From assembly GCF_003182155.1 (NCBI RefSeq), contig NZ_QGTG01000011.1:101307-165306 (forward strand): a DNA stretch of 64,000 nt, written 5' to 3'. Positions 34,530 through 43,779 of this stretch are shown here, in pieces. The notes beneath the pieces are model-generated. The model was not told the origin of the DNA. It searched no databases and saw only the letters and a list, made by a program, of their open reading frames with translations. Position 1 is the first letter of the stretch; each line of letters begins with the position of its first letter. Source of the DNA: Chitinophaga sp. S165 (lineage in GTDB: Bacteria; Bacteroidota; Bacteroidia; Chitinophagales; Chitinophagaceae). The position numbers were made by a program, and so were the translations under genes.

Positions 34530-36056
34530 ATGAAAAGATCTAGATGGAGTTTGCTGCTTATAATATTGTTGTCTTCGTGTACTGCCGGTTTTGAGGAGAT
34601 CAATACCAACCCGAAGACGAAAGAACGTATTCCCCCCGGCGATCAGCTAACGGCTGCCGCTTACTTTATGGACGGAGGCCGTGAGATGGGATATCCTAAT
34701 CTTTATCTTTTCCAGCCGATGGTGCAATACCTTACAGGACCGGAAGAGATGGGTAGAGGAGGGAAATATATTCACGATGAATTTTATAACAACTGCATGT
34801 GGGAAAACCTCTATGGCAAGAGTTTGAAACAACTGGTAGACCTGCTCGAAAATTATAAGAACGATACCATTTACGTGAACTACCTCGCGGCAGCCCGCAT
34901 ATTACGGGTGTATGTATTTTCCCTACTGACGGATGCCTATGGAGATATTCCTTACTCACAGGCTGGCCTGGCGTATTATGACAAAATATACACACCCGCG
35001 TACGATAAACAGGCAGACATCTATCCTGATTTTTTTAAGGAACTGTCCGAAGCAACAGCACAATTCGATCCGTCAAAAGAAGGCATCGCAAATGATATCG
35101 TTTATAATGGCGACCTGGGGAAATGGAAACGGCTGGCAGGTTCATTAAGACTACGTTTGGCAATGCGGCTTACCAAAGCGAACGGTATCGTTGCAAGAGA
35201 GCAGGTAAAGGCAGCAATAGCTGCCGGTGTGATGCAAAACGCGGAAGACAATTTCCGCATGTTACACGATAATTATGCATACCCCGACTTACGGGGAAAC
35301 GGTTATTCACAAGCCTTACAGGAAGATAATGTGCATGAGTGGACCAGGGGATGCAGCACATTTGTAGAGTATCTGAAAGCAGAGAAAGATCCCCGTCTGT
35401 CCACCTTTTTTGTCAATAAGGATGCCTCCGGGAATGATATAACAGCTGTTACAAACTATCTGTCTATGGCGCCGGGATTGTACTATTGGGATGATGTGGA
35501 AGATTATGTCAGCCCGGAAGGAGTGGTCATACCTGCCACCAACAAGTACTGCACGCTTAGCCAATCTTTTTACCACTTGGGAAATCCTTTCCTGCACATG
35601 GGGTATGCGGAAGTAGCATTCCTGCAGGCGGAAGCAGCCGCGAGAGGCTGGATATCTGACGATGCCAATACCTGGTATCAGACCGGTATCCGGTCAGCGA
35701 TCGAACAGCTGAAATACTATCCGGAGATAGCCTATATATCCGAAGAAACGGTAACAGAATTTATCAGGGCACACGACCTGACACCCGGAAAGGAACTCGA
35801 ACAGATCAATATGCAAAAATGGGTGGCACTTTTCCCTAACGGCTTTGAAGCATACGCCAACCAGCGCCGCAGCGGCTTCCCGGTATTGGCGCCCATTACC
35901 GATATGGGTAATGAATCCCAGACCAATGGAACACCTCCTAAACGTTTGACCTATCCTTCAACAGAGGCCTTCAGCAACGCTGAACACTACCAGGACGCCG
36001 TGAACAGGATGGGAGGATGGGACGATTGGTTACACCCCGTATGGTGGAACAATTAA
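34530..36056 (+). CDS. SusD/RagB-family surface lipoprotein (SusD-like_2 type)
   Basis: A 508-aa lipoprotein with a LLSSC lipobox (Cys at about residue 16). The N-terminus FEEINTNPK and the helices RILRVYVFSLLTDAYGDIPYSQAG with the later WVALFPNGFEAYANQRRSGFP segment are typical of the SusD-like_2 group. It caps the SusC barrel and binds substrate on the cell surface. This sub-family is often found with peptide, siderophore-like or non-starch substrates, so the substrate should be left open. The ORF ends the sigma-FecR-SusC-SusD operon. Confidence 0.93.
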   Translation: MKRSRWSLLLIILLSSCTAGFEEINTNPKTKERIPPGDQLTAAAYFMDGGREMGYPNLYLFQPMVQYLTGPEEMGRGGKYIHDEFYNNCMWENLYGKSLKQLVDLLENYKNDTIYVNYLAAARILRVYVFSLLTDAYGDIPYSQAGLAYYDKIYTPAYDKQADIYPDFFKELSEATAQFDPSKEGIANDIVYNGDLGKWKRLAGSLRLRLAMRLTKANGIVAREQVKAAIAAGVMQNAEDNFRMLHDNYAYPDLRGNGYSQALQEDNVHEWTRGCSTFVEYLKAEKDPRLSTFFVNKDASGNDITAVTNYLSMAPGLYYWDDVEDYVSPEGVVIPATNKYCTLSQSFYHLGNPFLHMGYAEVAFLQAEAAARGWISDDANTWYQTGIRSAIEQLKYYPEIAYISEETVTEFIRAHDLTPGKELEQINMQKWVALFPNGFEAYANQRRSGFPVLAPITDMGNESQTNGTPPKRLTYPSTEAFSNAEHYQDAVNRMGGWDDWLHPVWWNN

Positions 36057-36071
36057 CATCATTGTACAGGA

Positions 36072-36145
36072 ACCTGGGGTGTAAACCCCGGGGACGGAAC
36101 CGTGAACGGGTGCGTCACCCCGTGGTCGTGGGTGTTCAACAACCA
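36072..36145. other. GC-rich segment with short hairpins downstream of the SusD gene
   Basis: GGGGT-GTAA-ACCCC (36075-36088) is a 5-bp stem with a GNRA-like tetraloop. It resembles the GGGGT-GTTA-ACCCC hairpin in the eat-eutB spacer. A second inverted pair ACGGGTG/CACCCCGT follows (36107-36122). No T run follows, so it is not an evident terminator. Confidence 0.4.
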
Positions 36146-36211
36146 TCCCCCATAATCGCAATTATTCAAAACCGTTGATAAACCCGATCATCATCCGATC
36201 CGGCAATCATC

Positions 36212-36613
36212 TCACATCGTCTCTGTCTCTTCCGGATGTCTTGGTTTATGCCAGAGGTAATAATACCCCAGTATCAGCACGCCCGTTAAGAACGGAATCA
36301 GCGCGAGGTGTTTATAAGTGATCCATCCGGTAACGATCTCTGCATCAAAATGAAGGAACTCACTGATCATCCAGTAGGAGTTGGCGGTAATCCACACCGC
36401 AATAGCCAGATTATGGCATAATTCGGACATAAACTGTCGTGTGCGGTAAGCAATGACGATAGCAATGATCAGCGTGGGGAAGATCATCGCAATGCCCAGT
36501 GGTTTCCAGATCAGGCACCAGCCTATATCTTTCAACAACCAGAAAACAATATGCAGATTTTCCATTTTCCGGTATTTCAACGGAATGCTGTAGACAGGTG
36601 TGGTTTCGGGCAT
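36212..36613 (-). CDS. Small four-helix membrane protein of unknown function
   Basis: A 133-aa hydrophobic protein with about four predicted transmembrane helices (near residues 22-52, 57-77, 70-90 and 95-115), including the segments LVFWLLKDIGWCLIWK and LALIPFLTGVLILGYYYLW. The C-terminus is short and charged (HKPRHPEETETM). Similar small proteins are common in Chitinophagaceae, but I cannot name a function. It is divergent from the next small gene and convergent with the SusD gene. Confidence 0.65.
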   Translation of the reverse strand: MPETTPVYSIPLKYRKMENLHIVFWLLKDIGWCLIWKPLGIAMIFPTLIIAIVIAYRTRQFMSELCHNLAIAVWITANSYWMISEFLHFDAEIVTGWITYKHLALIPFLTGVLILGYYYLWHKPRHPEETETM

Positions 36614-36703
36614 TTGGACTTAATTGTGCCGGCAAAAATATAAAATCTGTTGCCAATTGGTATAACTCTTGTATTATCCCCAGTGTAACCAAAAAGAAGG
36701 ATT

Positions 36704-36907
36704 ATGAAAAAAGCATTGATAGCCGCTTCCATTGTCGGCGCAGCAGCAGCAGGAGTGATCATCTATTTGACCAGGAAGAATGGCGGTATGCAACGCCTCC
36801 TGGATGGAGCAGAAGCCACCGCGGATGATGCCCGCCGTATGGCAAACCGTCACCTACGCAAAACACAGAAGAAAATTAATGCGATGGTCAGTGAAACCAT
36901 GGAATAG
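36704..36907 (+). CDS. Small YtxH-like membrane-anchored protein
   Basis: 67 aa: a short basic start (MKK), one transmembrane helix (about residues 4-22, with IVGAAAAGVIIYLT), then a basic and helical soluble tail. This build resembles the YtxH/gas-vesicle-like stress-associated small proteins of Bacteroidota. An AGAAGGA ribosome-binding site lies about 7 bases before the ATG, unusually clear for this genome, and supports the start. Function unknown. Confidence 0.7.
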   Translation: MKKALIAASIVGAAAAGVIIYLTRKNGGMQRLLDGAEATADDARRMANRHLRKTQKKINAMVSETME

Positions 36908-36913
36908 TGAACA

Positions 36914-36970
36914 CAGGCATTTTACCGGAATGGCAGGCCATATGTCTTATATGCTCCGGTAAAATGCCTG
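36914..36970 (+). terminator. Terminator-like hairpin after the small YtxH-like gene
   Basis: A perfect 16-bp stem CAGGCATTTTACCGGA / TCCGGTAAAATGCCTG with a 25-base loop, followed by ATCTTTT. It lies directly after the stop codon. Confidence 0.75.
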
Positions 36971-37242
36971 ATCTTTTACGTATCAAGTCCACGTATGAAG
37001 CATGTATACGCCATATATACGCCATATATAAAGCGTACTTTACCCCCCGGATGCCCCTGACAAACTACCCTCCAGCCGCAGCTCACTTACCACTACCAGT
37101 ACAGGAAAATTACTCGTACTCACTTCCTTTGCAATGATAATCAGTCACTTAAATAATATTATATAGAAAAGTATAATATGGTTAATAAAATGTTACATTT
37201 GTTTTATTGTTAATATTAAGGGACGACCCATCCTGTTGACCG
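36971..37242 (+). promoter_or_regulatory. Intergenic region and candidate promoter of the toxin operon
   Basis: TACATTTG at 37194-37201 fits the -7 consensus 42 bases before the ATG; a -33 TTG is not evident. An 11-bp unit TATACGCCATA is repeated in tandem at 37005-37026. The 37145-37210 stretch is strongly AT-rich. No gene is seen. Confidence 0.45.
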
Positions 37243-40200
37243 ATGAAGCACAACAACCCTATACCTGTACTGGCAGTATTGTTTTTTTTGTTGTTTTTCC
37301 TCAGGCCTCTTGACGTAAATGCGGCGGATTCCACGAGCACTTTACCGGCAGATACGGCCAAATCCGGATTAGTTGACCATGCTATGGGCGTGTTCAATAA
37401 GATCAAGGAAAACAATAAGTTTATAAGTTTTCTGACCAACGAATCGCTCGGCACACTGCCGGTCGGTCTTGTCCGTGAAATAAACGGTAAGGTCTATGTC
37501 ATTGCTATTGACAGCATTCGTATGACACCGCAAGGCGCCTATCTGAGCGCCTATTTCCGTTTTACCTTCCCGGGTACCGACCGCGACCTCATCTTTGGTG
37601 GAAAGGACATCGCCTTTACTCCCGGAGGAATAGGTGTTGGAACATCTACCAAACTGGTCCTGCTCAATGAACAAAAGGTTAACATGAATGAACATGTGGC
37701 GATTACCTTCCCCGGTAATGGCAGCAACTTCGTCGAATGGGATTGCAACGGCTTCAAATCGGCCAACTTGAGCGGCGTATTTGATTTCGATAAAGGCTGG
37801 CTGGAACCTGATGACCCCGCACAGCAAACGGTGCGTGCTAGTCTGAATGTGAACGTCAGCGACCTCAGTAATATCATGGCCGATATCGACATCCCCACAT
37901 TCCGCATAAAGGGGTTGAACGACTTCAACTTCAAAGTCAAACATGCCGTTGTGGATATGAGTGACGTGATGAACCCTACCGGCCTCAAAGTAAGTGCCGA
38001 TATGCTGGACGATCCGGCCAGTCCCTTGCTGTGGAGAGGTTTTTACCTGCAGGAGCTGGAGGTAGGATTGCCCCAACAGGTGGCCGCAAAAGGTGGAAGG
38101 CCCAAAGTCAACGTTACAAACTTCATCATAGATGATCAGGGGGTAAGTGGTACCCTCACTGCTGATAACATCGTGAAACTGGGTGATGCCAGTGCAGGCG
38201 GTTGGCCAATGTCCATCGAAAAAGTGGGATTAAGCTTCAGTAAGAACAAACTGAATGGCGGCTCCCTCGGCGGACAGCTGAAGGTCGGTTTCCTGGGTGA
38301 TGATCCGTTGAATTACGACGCCTCCATCAGTATGCGTGGCAGCGATACTTACTATTCCTTCGCTTTACAGACCACCGCCGATAAAACATTTAAATTCTTT
38401 GCAGGCAATATTACCCTGAATAAGGATTGCCGCATCGAAGTGACCAAGACAGATAAAGACTTCATCCCGAAAGCAACCCTCACGGGTAAAGTAGAACTCA
38501 ATAAAAGCGTGCTGAAGGTAAAAGGTATTGCCTTCGAAGACCTGACCCTTTCTACACAAAAGCCTTACGTACATAGCGGCACCTTTTCTTTAGAAACAGA
38601 AAAAGGTGACTCAAAGATGAGTGGTTTCCCGATCGGGTTTGACGACCTGAGCCTCGGTATTTCAGATGGAAAAGTGGCCATCGGCGCTACCGTGAAGCTG
38701 AACTTCATGAACTCAGAAGACAAAGGCTTCGCCGGCAGTGCCGGATTTACCGTAACAGCAGCCCAGGAGGAAATAAAGGAAACTGTGATGGTGAATAATG
38801 TGGCTGTTGAAAAGATCGATACAAAATGGAAACTGGATAAAGTAACCGTCAGCGATATCGACCTGACAGTGAAAGTAATGGCCTTCCAGATGCATGGTAT
38901 CATTACCCTGTTTGATGATCATCCTGTATATGGGAACGGCTTCCGGGGAATGCTTGATTTCTCTCTTCCCGGCCCCATCCCGAAAGCAAAGGCGACCGCC
39001 TACTTCGGTTCCAAAGATGATTACCGCTACTGGCACGTGGACGCATACATCGGTATACGCATTCCTGTACCGCCTATCCTGCAGATCACCGGTTTGATGG
39101 GAGGCATGTCATATCATATGGAACGGCCTGCAGATTTCGACCCTTACGATAGCAGGAACGTTATAGATAAAAAAGGAGGTCTGAAGGACGTGAACGAGAT
39201 CTTCCAGTACGTACCGGTCAAAGAAGCCGGCCTCGGTTTCATGGGTGGCGTATCATTGGCACTGGCCACTGAAATGCTGATCAATGTGAATGTGGCGCTT
39301 GAAGTACAGTTTGGGACAAATGGTGGGTTACGTTATGTACAGTTTGACGGTGCAGGATATGTAATGCACGAAGCCTTGAAGGCCAAGAGCAAAAATGAGG
39401 CAAAAGAGGATGACTCCGCACCAATATGGGTTCAGTTCAAGATGCGTTACGACAACGTCAACAGCACGTTTGACGCAAGCATGAAAACCTACATCAACAT
39501 CCTCGGTATAATTAAAGGTATCCATGAACGTGGATTGGTGGGTGAATCGGTGCTGCACGTCGGACCGGACGACTGGTACGCATACGTAGGCCGTCCGTCA
39601 AAAATGAACGGGCTTTCTGTGATAGGCGTAGCGGAAATAAAGAACTACTTCATGATGGGTACCAAAGTGGAAGATATGCCACCCGTACCTGCTGAAGTGA
39701 ATGAAGTGTTTGATGATGTGAATACCGACTTCATGGCTATGGAAAATAGTATGAGTACCGGTAAAGGCTTTGGTTTCGGCGCCCACTTTAAAGTGGCCTT
39801 CTCGTTTGACTATGGCGTATATGGCGAGTTTGCCGTAGGCGCTGGCGCGGATATCTTATTGCGTAACTACGGAGAAGCCAGGTGTAAAGGCAGCGGTAGC
39901 GTGATCGGCTTTAATGGATGGTATGCCTCCGGACAAGCATATGCTTATCTGAAAGGGGACGTAGGTATCCGTGTGAAAGTATTCGGAAGGAAGAAAGGGT
40001 TCTCCATCGCCAAACTATCAGCAGCGGTATTGTTACAGGCTAAACTGCCTAACCCTGCATGGTTCCGTGGCATGGTCGGCGTGAAATATTCCATCCTCGG
40101 CGGCATGGTGAAAGGAAAGGCCAGCATCAAGGTGGAACTGGGCTCACAATGTGAGATCGTAGGCGGAAAAGAGATCAACGTTGAAGTGATCAGCGATATT

Positions 40201-41652
40201 AAACCGGATGATCAGGGCACAGATGTGAGCGTGTTCTCTTCGCCGCAGGTAGCATTCAACATTGCGATAGAGAAACCTTTCTCCATGATGAATGAGTATG
40301 ATCAGGTAGCTACCTACCGTGTTAAGCTGGATGAAGTAACGCTGATGAACGATAAGACACCGATCACCGGTACTATCGTTGTGAACCCTGATGGTATGTC
40401 TGCTTCTCTCAATCAACGCGATGTGTTGCCGGGAGAAAGCACACTGACAGCTGCTGCAAAGATCCACTTCGAGAAACAGAATGGTGCAGGCTGGGATGTA
40501 TTGAAAAGCGACGGCAGGAACATAGATTATGAAACGAAGTCAAGCACCTTCACTACCGGCGAAGAACCGACAACAATCAGCTGGGAGAATATCCTGTACG
40601 CTTACCCTATAAGAAGCCAGTATAACTTCCTGCCAGGTGAGTATAAAAAAGGGTATATCAAACTGAAGTATGGTCAGCCGAAACTGTTCAGGAAAACAGA
40701 TGACGAAGGTAAAAACTATAGTGTAACGGCCGCATTTACTTCTGCGCAGAAACAGGCTGCTGCTTCGAATGTATCCTATGATGAAGCAATGACCCAGGTC
40801 AACTTTGATATTCCCTCCGGATTGTCTAAGGAAATGATCTACACATACAGCATCACCCGCACCTCCCTCGATGGAGAGAAGGCCGCTGACAACGTAGTGA
40901 AAAATGAGGACCTTACTGTGGGAGAAGATGGCGACAGCACAACTATTACAAGCTCCTCACTGAAAGGCGATGCGAAGTCGGACGTCAACAAAGAGATCAT
41001 CGCATACAATTTCCGCACCAGCAAGTACAACACCTTTGCAGAGAAAATGAGTGCCGTAACCAACGCACAGGACCTGTGGGATATCGCAACAGGTTATGTA
41101 ACCGTGATCGGTACCCGCTTCAATACAGATGAAACCTTTGACAGGTTTGACATCAACGGAGACGCCACCTTTAACAGCAAACCGCTCATATTACTGAAGG
41201 CCGGTACGAACAACGCCTGGTTGCAGAACAAGGTCCTGCCATTGATGTACAACGGTTATCCATTTGAATCAGGCATGAAGCTGGAACGTGATCCTGCTAC
41301 CACCGGCGGCGTACCGCCACTGGAAGCTGTGCGCATGTATAACAATGATAACAATTACTACCAGCTGGAAAGCAATCATGTGACCGATGGTATTGCACCT
41401 TTAAAACCAGGTGTGTGCCGCTTCATGTACTACGTGCCTTTTGCTGCGCATGAGGACTACATGGAGCTGACTGCAAAAGCAGGCAGGTCATATCTGACTG
41501 GAACTACGGCTACACCAGCAGGTAATCTGTTACTGCATACATTCCCTGACCTGCAGGGTAACATCTATTATCCTGTAGAACTGCAGTACCGTTTACCTGG
41601 ATTGAACCAGATCTCATCAACAATTACAAAGAGTATCTACTATAAATTATAA
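37243..41652 (+). CDS. Very large secreted protein of unknown function, first gene of the toxin operon
   Basis: A 1469-aa protein with a Sec signal peptide (residues 1-28, cleaved after VNA). The rest is rich in Gly, Asp, Lys and alternating hydrophobic residues, as in long beta-strand proteins. The 520-1000 region alternates glycine-rich amphipathic strands (GFRGMLDFSLPGPIPKAKATAYFGS, LGFMGGVSLALATEMLINVNVALEVQFG) with no transmembrane helix. I do not recognise a named domain. It is followed 5 bp later by the FN3 protein, and all five genes run the same way without terminators between them. Given this context I infer a surface or periplasmic role in delivery or anchoring of the large protein at the operon's end. 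Confidence 0.75.
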   Translation: MKHNNPIPVLAVLFFLLFFLRPLDVNAADSTSTLPADTAKSGLVDHAMGVFNKIKENNKFISFLTNESLGTLPVGLVREINGKVYVIAIDSIRMTPQGAYLSAYFRFTFPGTDRDLIFGGKDIAFTPGGIGVGTSTKLVLLNEQKVNMNEHVAITFPGNGSNFVEWDCNGFKSANLSGVFDFDKGWLEPDDPAQQTVRASLNVNVSDLSNIMADIDIPTFRIKGLNDFNFKVKHAVVDMSDVMNPTGLKVSADMLDDPASPLLWRGFYLQELEVGLPQQVAAKGGRPKVNVTNFIIDDQGVSGTLTADNIVKLGDASAGGWPMSIEKVGLSFSKNKLNGGSLGGQLKVGFLGDDPLNYDASISMRGSDTYYSFALQTTADKTFKFFAGNITLNKDCRIEVTKTDKDFIPKATLTGKVELNKSVLKVKGIAFEDLTLSTQKPYVHSGTFSLETEKGDSKMSGFPIGFDDLSLGISDGKVAIGATVKLNFMNSEDKGFAGSAGFTVTAAQEEIKETVMVNNVAVEKIDTKWKLDKVTVSDIDLTVKVMAFQMHGIITLFDDHPVYGNGFRGMLDFSLPGPIPKAKATAYFGSKDDYRYWHVDAYIGIRIPVPPILQITGLMGGMSYHMERPADFDPYDSRNVIDKKGGLKDVNEIFQYVPVKEAGLGFMGGVSLALATEMLINVNVALEVQFGTNGGLRYVQFDGAGYVMHEALKAKSKNEAKEDDSAPIWVQFKMRYDNVNSTFDASMKTYINILGIIKGIHERGLVGESVLHVGPDDWYAYVGRPSKMNGLSVIGVAEIKNYFMMGTKVEDMPPVPAEVNEVFDDVNTDFMAMENSMSTGKGFGFGAHFKVAFSFDYGVYGEFAVGAGADILLRNYGEARCKGSGSVIGFNGWYASGQAYAYLKGDVGIRVKVFGRKKGFSIAKLSAAVLLQAKLPNPAWFRGMVGVKYSILGGMVKGKASIKVELGSQCEIVGGKEINVEVISDIKPDDQGTDVSVFSSPQVAFNIAIEKPFSMMNEYDQVATYRVKLDEVTLMNDKTPITGTIVVNPDGMSASLNQRDVLPGESTLTAAAKIHFEKQNGAGWDVLKSDGRNIDYETKSSTFTTGEEPTTISWENILYAYPIRSQYNFLPGEYKKGYIKLKYGQPKLFRKTDDEGKNYSVTAAFTSAQKQAAASNVSYDEAMTQVNFDIPSGLSKEMIYTYSITRTSLDGEKAADNVVKNEDLTVGEDGDSTTITSSSLKGDAKSDVNKEIIAYNFRTSKYNTFAEKMSAVTNAQDLWDIATGYVTVIGTRFNTDETFDRFDINGDATFNSKPLILLKAGTNNAWLQNKVLPLMYNGYPFESGMKLERDPATTGGVPPLEAVRMYNNDNNYYQLESNHVTDGIAPLKPGVCRFMYYVPFAAHEDYMELTAKAGRSYLTGTTATPAGNLLLHTFPDLQGNIYYPVELQYRLPGLNQISSTITKSIYYKL

Positions 41653-41657
41653 GTGAC

Positions 41658-43730
41658 ATGCTTCGTTTCCTATTATCCCTTTTAACCTCGGTGACGTTGT
41701 TATTGTGCAGCACAGGTATTTCCTATGGACAGGATAATGAACATAAGGTCGTGGGGATAGCTGATCCCAAAAATGGTAAGGTCCGCCTGCGCTGGTCGCC
41801 CGCCAGCTTTATAGCCTGGGAGATCGGTAATAAGTATGGTTATACCGTTGAACGCTTTACTATATCGAACAACGGCGTATTGATTAATCAGCCGAAACCT
41901 GTACTGCTAACCCGTCAGCCATTGAAGCCATACACCTTGCAACGTATGGAAGCGTTGGCAGAGAGGGATGATCGCTTTGCGATGATCGCAGAACTGATCT
42001 ACGGTGAAGGCGGTAAAAAAGTAACGCCCGAACAGGGCTTCGGCGCCTACCTGGAAAGTAAGAACACTAATGACTGGCGGATGGTAATGGCCTTGCTGTC
42101 ATGCGATCTTTCCATAGCCACCGCTCAAAGTGCAGGTCTGTACCTGGAAGACGAAGAGGTAAAGAAAGGAGAACGTTACGTTTACCGCATTGCAGTGGCA
42201 CAGCAACCACAGGGCCTGATTATCGATACGGCCTTCGTAGTAGCCTCACTGGATGAACCGGTTGCACTGGCGAAACCGGCGGAACTGGCCATTGTTTGTG
42301 GCGACAGTACTGCCACTCTGGGCTGGCTCACCACCTATAGCCGTAGTATGTATAGTGCCTATATGGTAGAACGTGCCGTAGATGGAAAAAACTTTAAACC
42401 AGTATCAGATCTTCCTATCCTGCCCACCTCGCCGGATAAGAACGGCTTTTCCTATTACCAGGACTCCCTGCCGGATAATGATAACAGATATACCTATCGA
42501 ATAAGAGGTGTTACGCCCTTCGGCGAATATGGGCCCTATTCACAGACCGTAGCAGGTATAGGAGTACCGGCAGTTTCCGACATGCCTGTCATGGACACGA
42601 TCATTGTCGTGGACAACAAGAAGATCACCCTGCAATGGAGCCTGCCAGGTAAATTGTCACAGCAACTGGATAAACTGATCATCACCCGTTCAGATAAAGG
42701 GACAGGGCCTTTCAGCCCGCTGGCAACCTTAAAGGGTACAGCAACCACCTTTACCGACGATAAGCCCGAACTGTCAAATTACTATCGCATAAAGGGAATT
42801 ACCCGTAGAGGCAAAGCCATTTATTCATTCCCATACTTTGCACAACTGATAGACAGTACGCCGCCTGCCATTCCCGTCGGACTGGCAGGTAAAGTAGATT
42901 CTACCGGTATTGTCTCTTTACTGTGGACGGCAAATACAGAAAAAGACCTGCGCGGTTACAGAGTGTTCCGGGCTAACAGTACCAAAGAAGAATTTATAGA
43001 AGTAACACGTGAAATCCTGATGCGCCCGCAGTTCACAGATACCATCACCCTGCATACCCTTACCTCTAAAGTATTCTACAAGGTGATCGCGGTAGATAAG
43101 AACTACAATCCATCTGAATATTCGCCTTACGTGATGTTGAAACGACCCGATACCATAGCGCCTTCGCGGCCGCTTATCACGAAGGCTTACAGGTCTGACA
43201 GCTTGCACGCTGTCGTACTCGAATGGGTAAATAGCTCCAGTGCCGATGTCGTAAAGTATACGCTATACAGCATCAATACAAAAGACAGCAGCCGGAAAGA
43301 AGTGGCCGTGTGGGATACCGCCTCCAAGCGGGAAAGCTATACCGATACAGCATTGGTAGCAGGTAACACTTACTACTACGAACTGGCCGTATACGATGAT
43401 TCAGGTAATCATGCTAAAGAACTAAGCGGCGATATCTGGTTTGAATCAGGTAAACGCCCGGGAGTGAAAGGCCTCAAAGGAACAGTCAATACAGAGAAGA
43501 AACAGATAGAACTAAGCTGGCAATATAATCAACCGGAAGTAAAACAATACCGCATCTATCGCGCGAAGAACGACAATCCCTTTATTCTGTACACTACTGC
43601 GGATGGCACTAAACAGGACTGGACCGACAATGAGGTGTTCATTGGAAATGTCTATAAATATAAGATCACCGCTGTAATGAAAGGAGATGTGAAAGCAGAA
43701 ATGAGCAAAGTGGTGGAAGTTAAATATTAA
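41658..43730 (+). CDS. Secreted protein with six fibronectin type III-like repeats
   Basis: A 690-aa protein with a signal peptide (residues 1-25, cleaved after SYG). From residue ~30 onward it holds about six FN3-like repeats; each begins with a strand of the form xLxW (RLRWSP, TLGWLT, TLQWSL, SLLWTA, VLEWVN, ELSWQY) and ends with a Y-x-Y-x-I/V strand (RYTYRIRGV, KVFYKVIAV, TYYYELAVY, VYKYKITAV). No enzyme domain is visible. FN3 arrays usually serve as spacers or adhesion modules. It lies between the 1469-aa protein (5-bp gap) and the beta-barrel-like protein (49-bp gap), which suggests a shared envelope complex. Confidence 0.85.
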   Translation: MLRFLLSLLTSVTLLLCSTGISYGQDNEHKVVGIADPKNGKVRLRWSPASFIAWEIGNKYGYTVERFTISNNGVLINQPKPVLLTRQPLKPYTLQRMEALAERDDRFAMIAELIYGEGGKKVTPEQGFGAYLESKNTNDWRMVMALLSCDLSIATAQSAGLYLEDEEVKKGERYVYRIAVAQQPQGLIIDTAFVVASLDEPVALAKPAELAIVCGDSTATLGWLTTYSRSMYSAYMVERAVDGKNFKPVSDLPILPTSPDKNGFSYYQDSLPDNDNRYTYRIRGVTPFGEYGPYSQTVAGIGVPAVSDMPVMDTIIVVDNKKITLQWSLPGKLSQQLDKLIITRSDKGTGPFSPLATLKGTATTFTDDKPELSNYYRIKGITRRGKAIYSFPYFAQLIDSTPPAIPVGLAGKVDSTGIVSLLWTANTEKDLRGYRVFRANSTKEEFIEVTREILMRPQFTDTITLHTLTSKVFYKVIAVDKNYNPSEYSPYVMLKRPDTIAPSRPLITKAYRSDSLHAVVLEWVNSSSADVVKYTLYSINTKDSSRKEVAVWDTASKRESYTDTALVAGNTYYYELAVYDDSGNHAKELSGDIWFESGKRPGVKGLKGTVNTEKKQIELSWQYNQPEVKQYRIYRAKNDNPFILYTTADGTKQDWTDNEVFIGNVYKYKITAVMKGDVKAEMSKVVEVKY

Positions 43731-43779
43731 GCACACACCAGGTGCTTGTTTATTATCTCCCAAATAAAAGTATTGCGTT

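Noticed and set aside
37243..41652. FhaB/CdiA-type hemagglutinin or T6SS component
   Set aside because: No hemagglutinin repeats, no TPS domain, and no Rhs, VgrG or Hcp motif could be seen.
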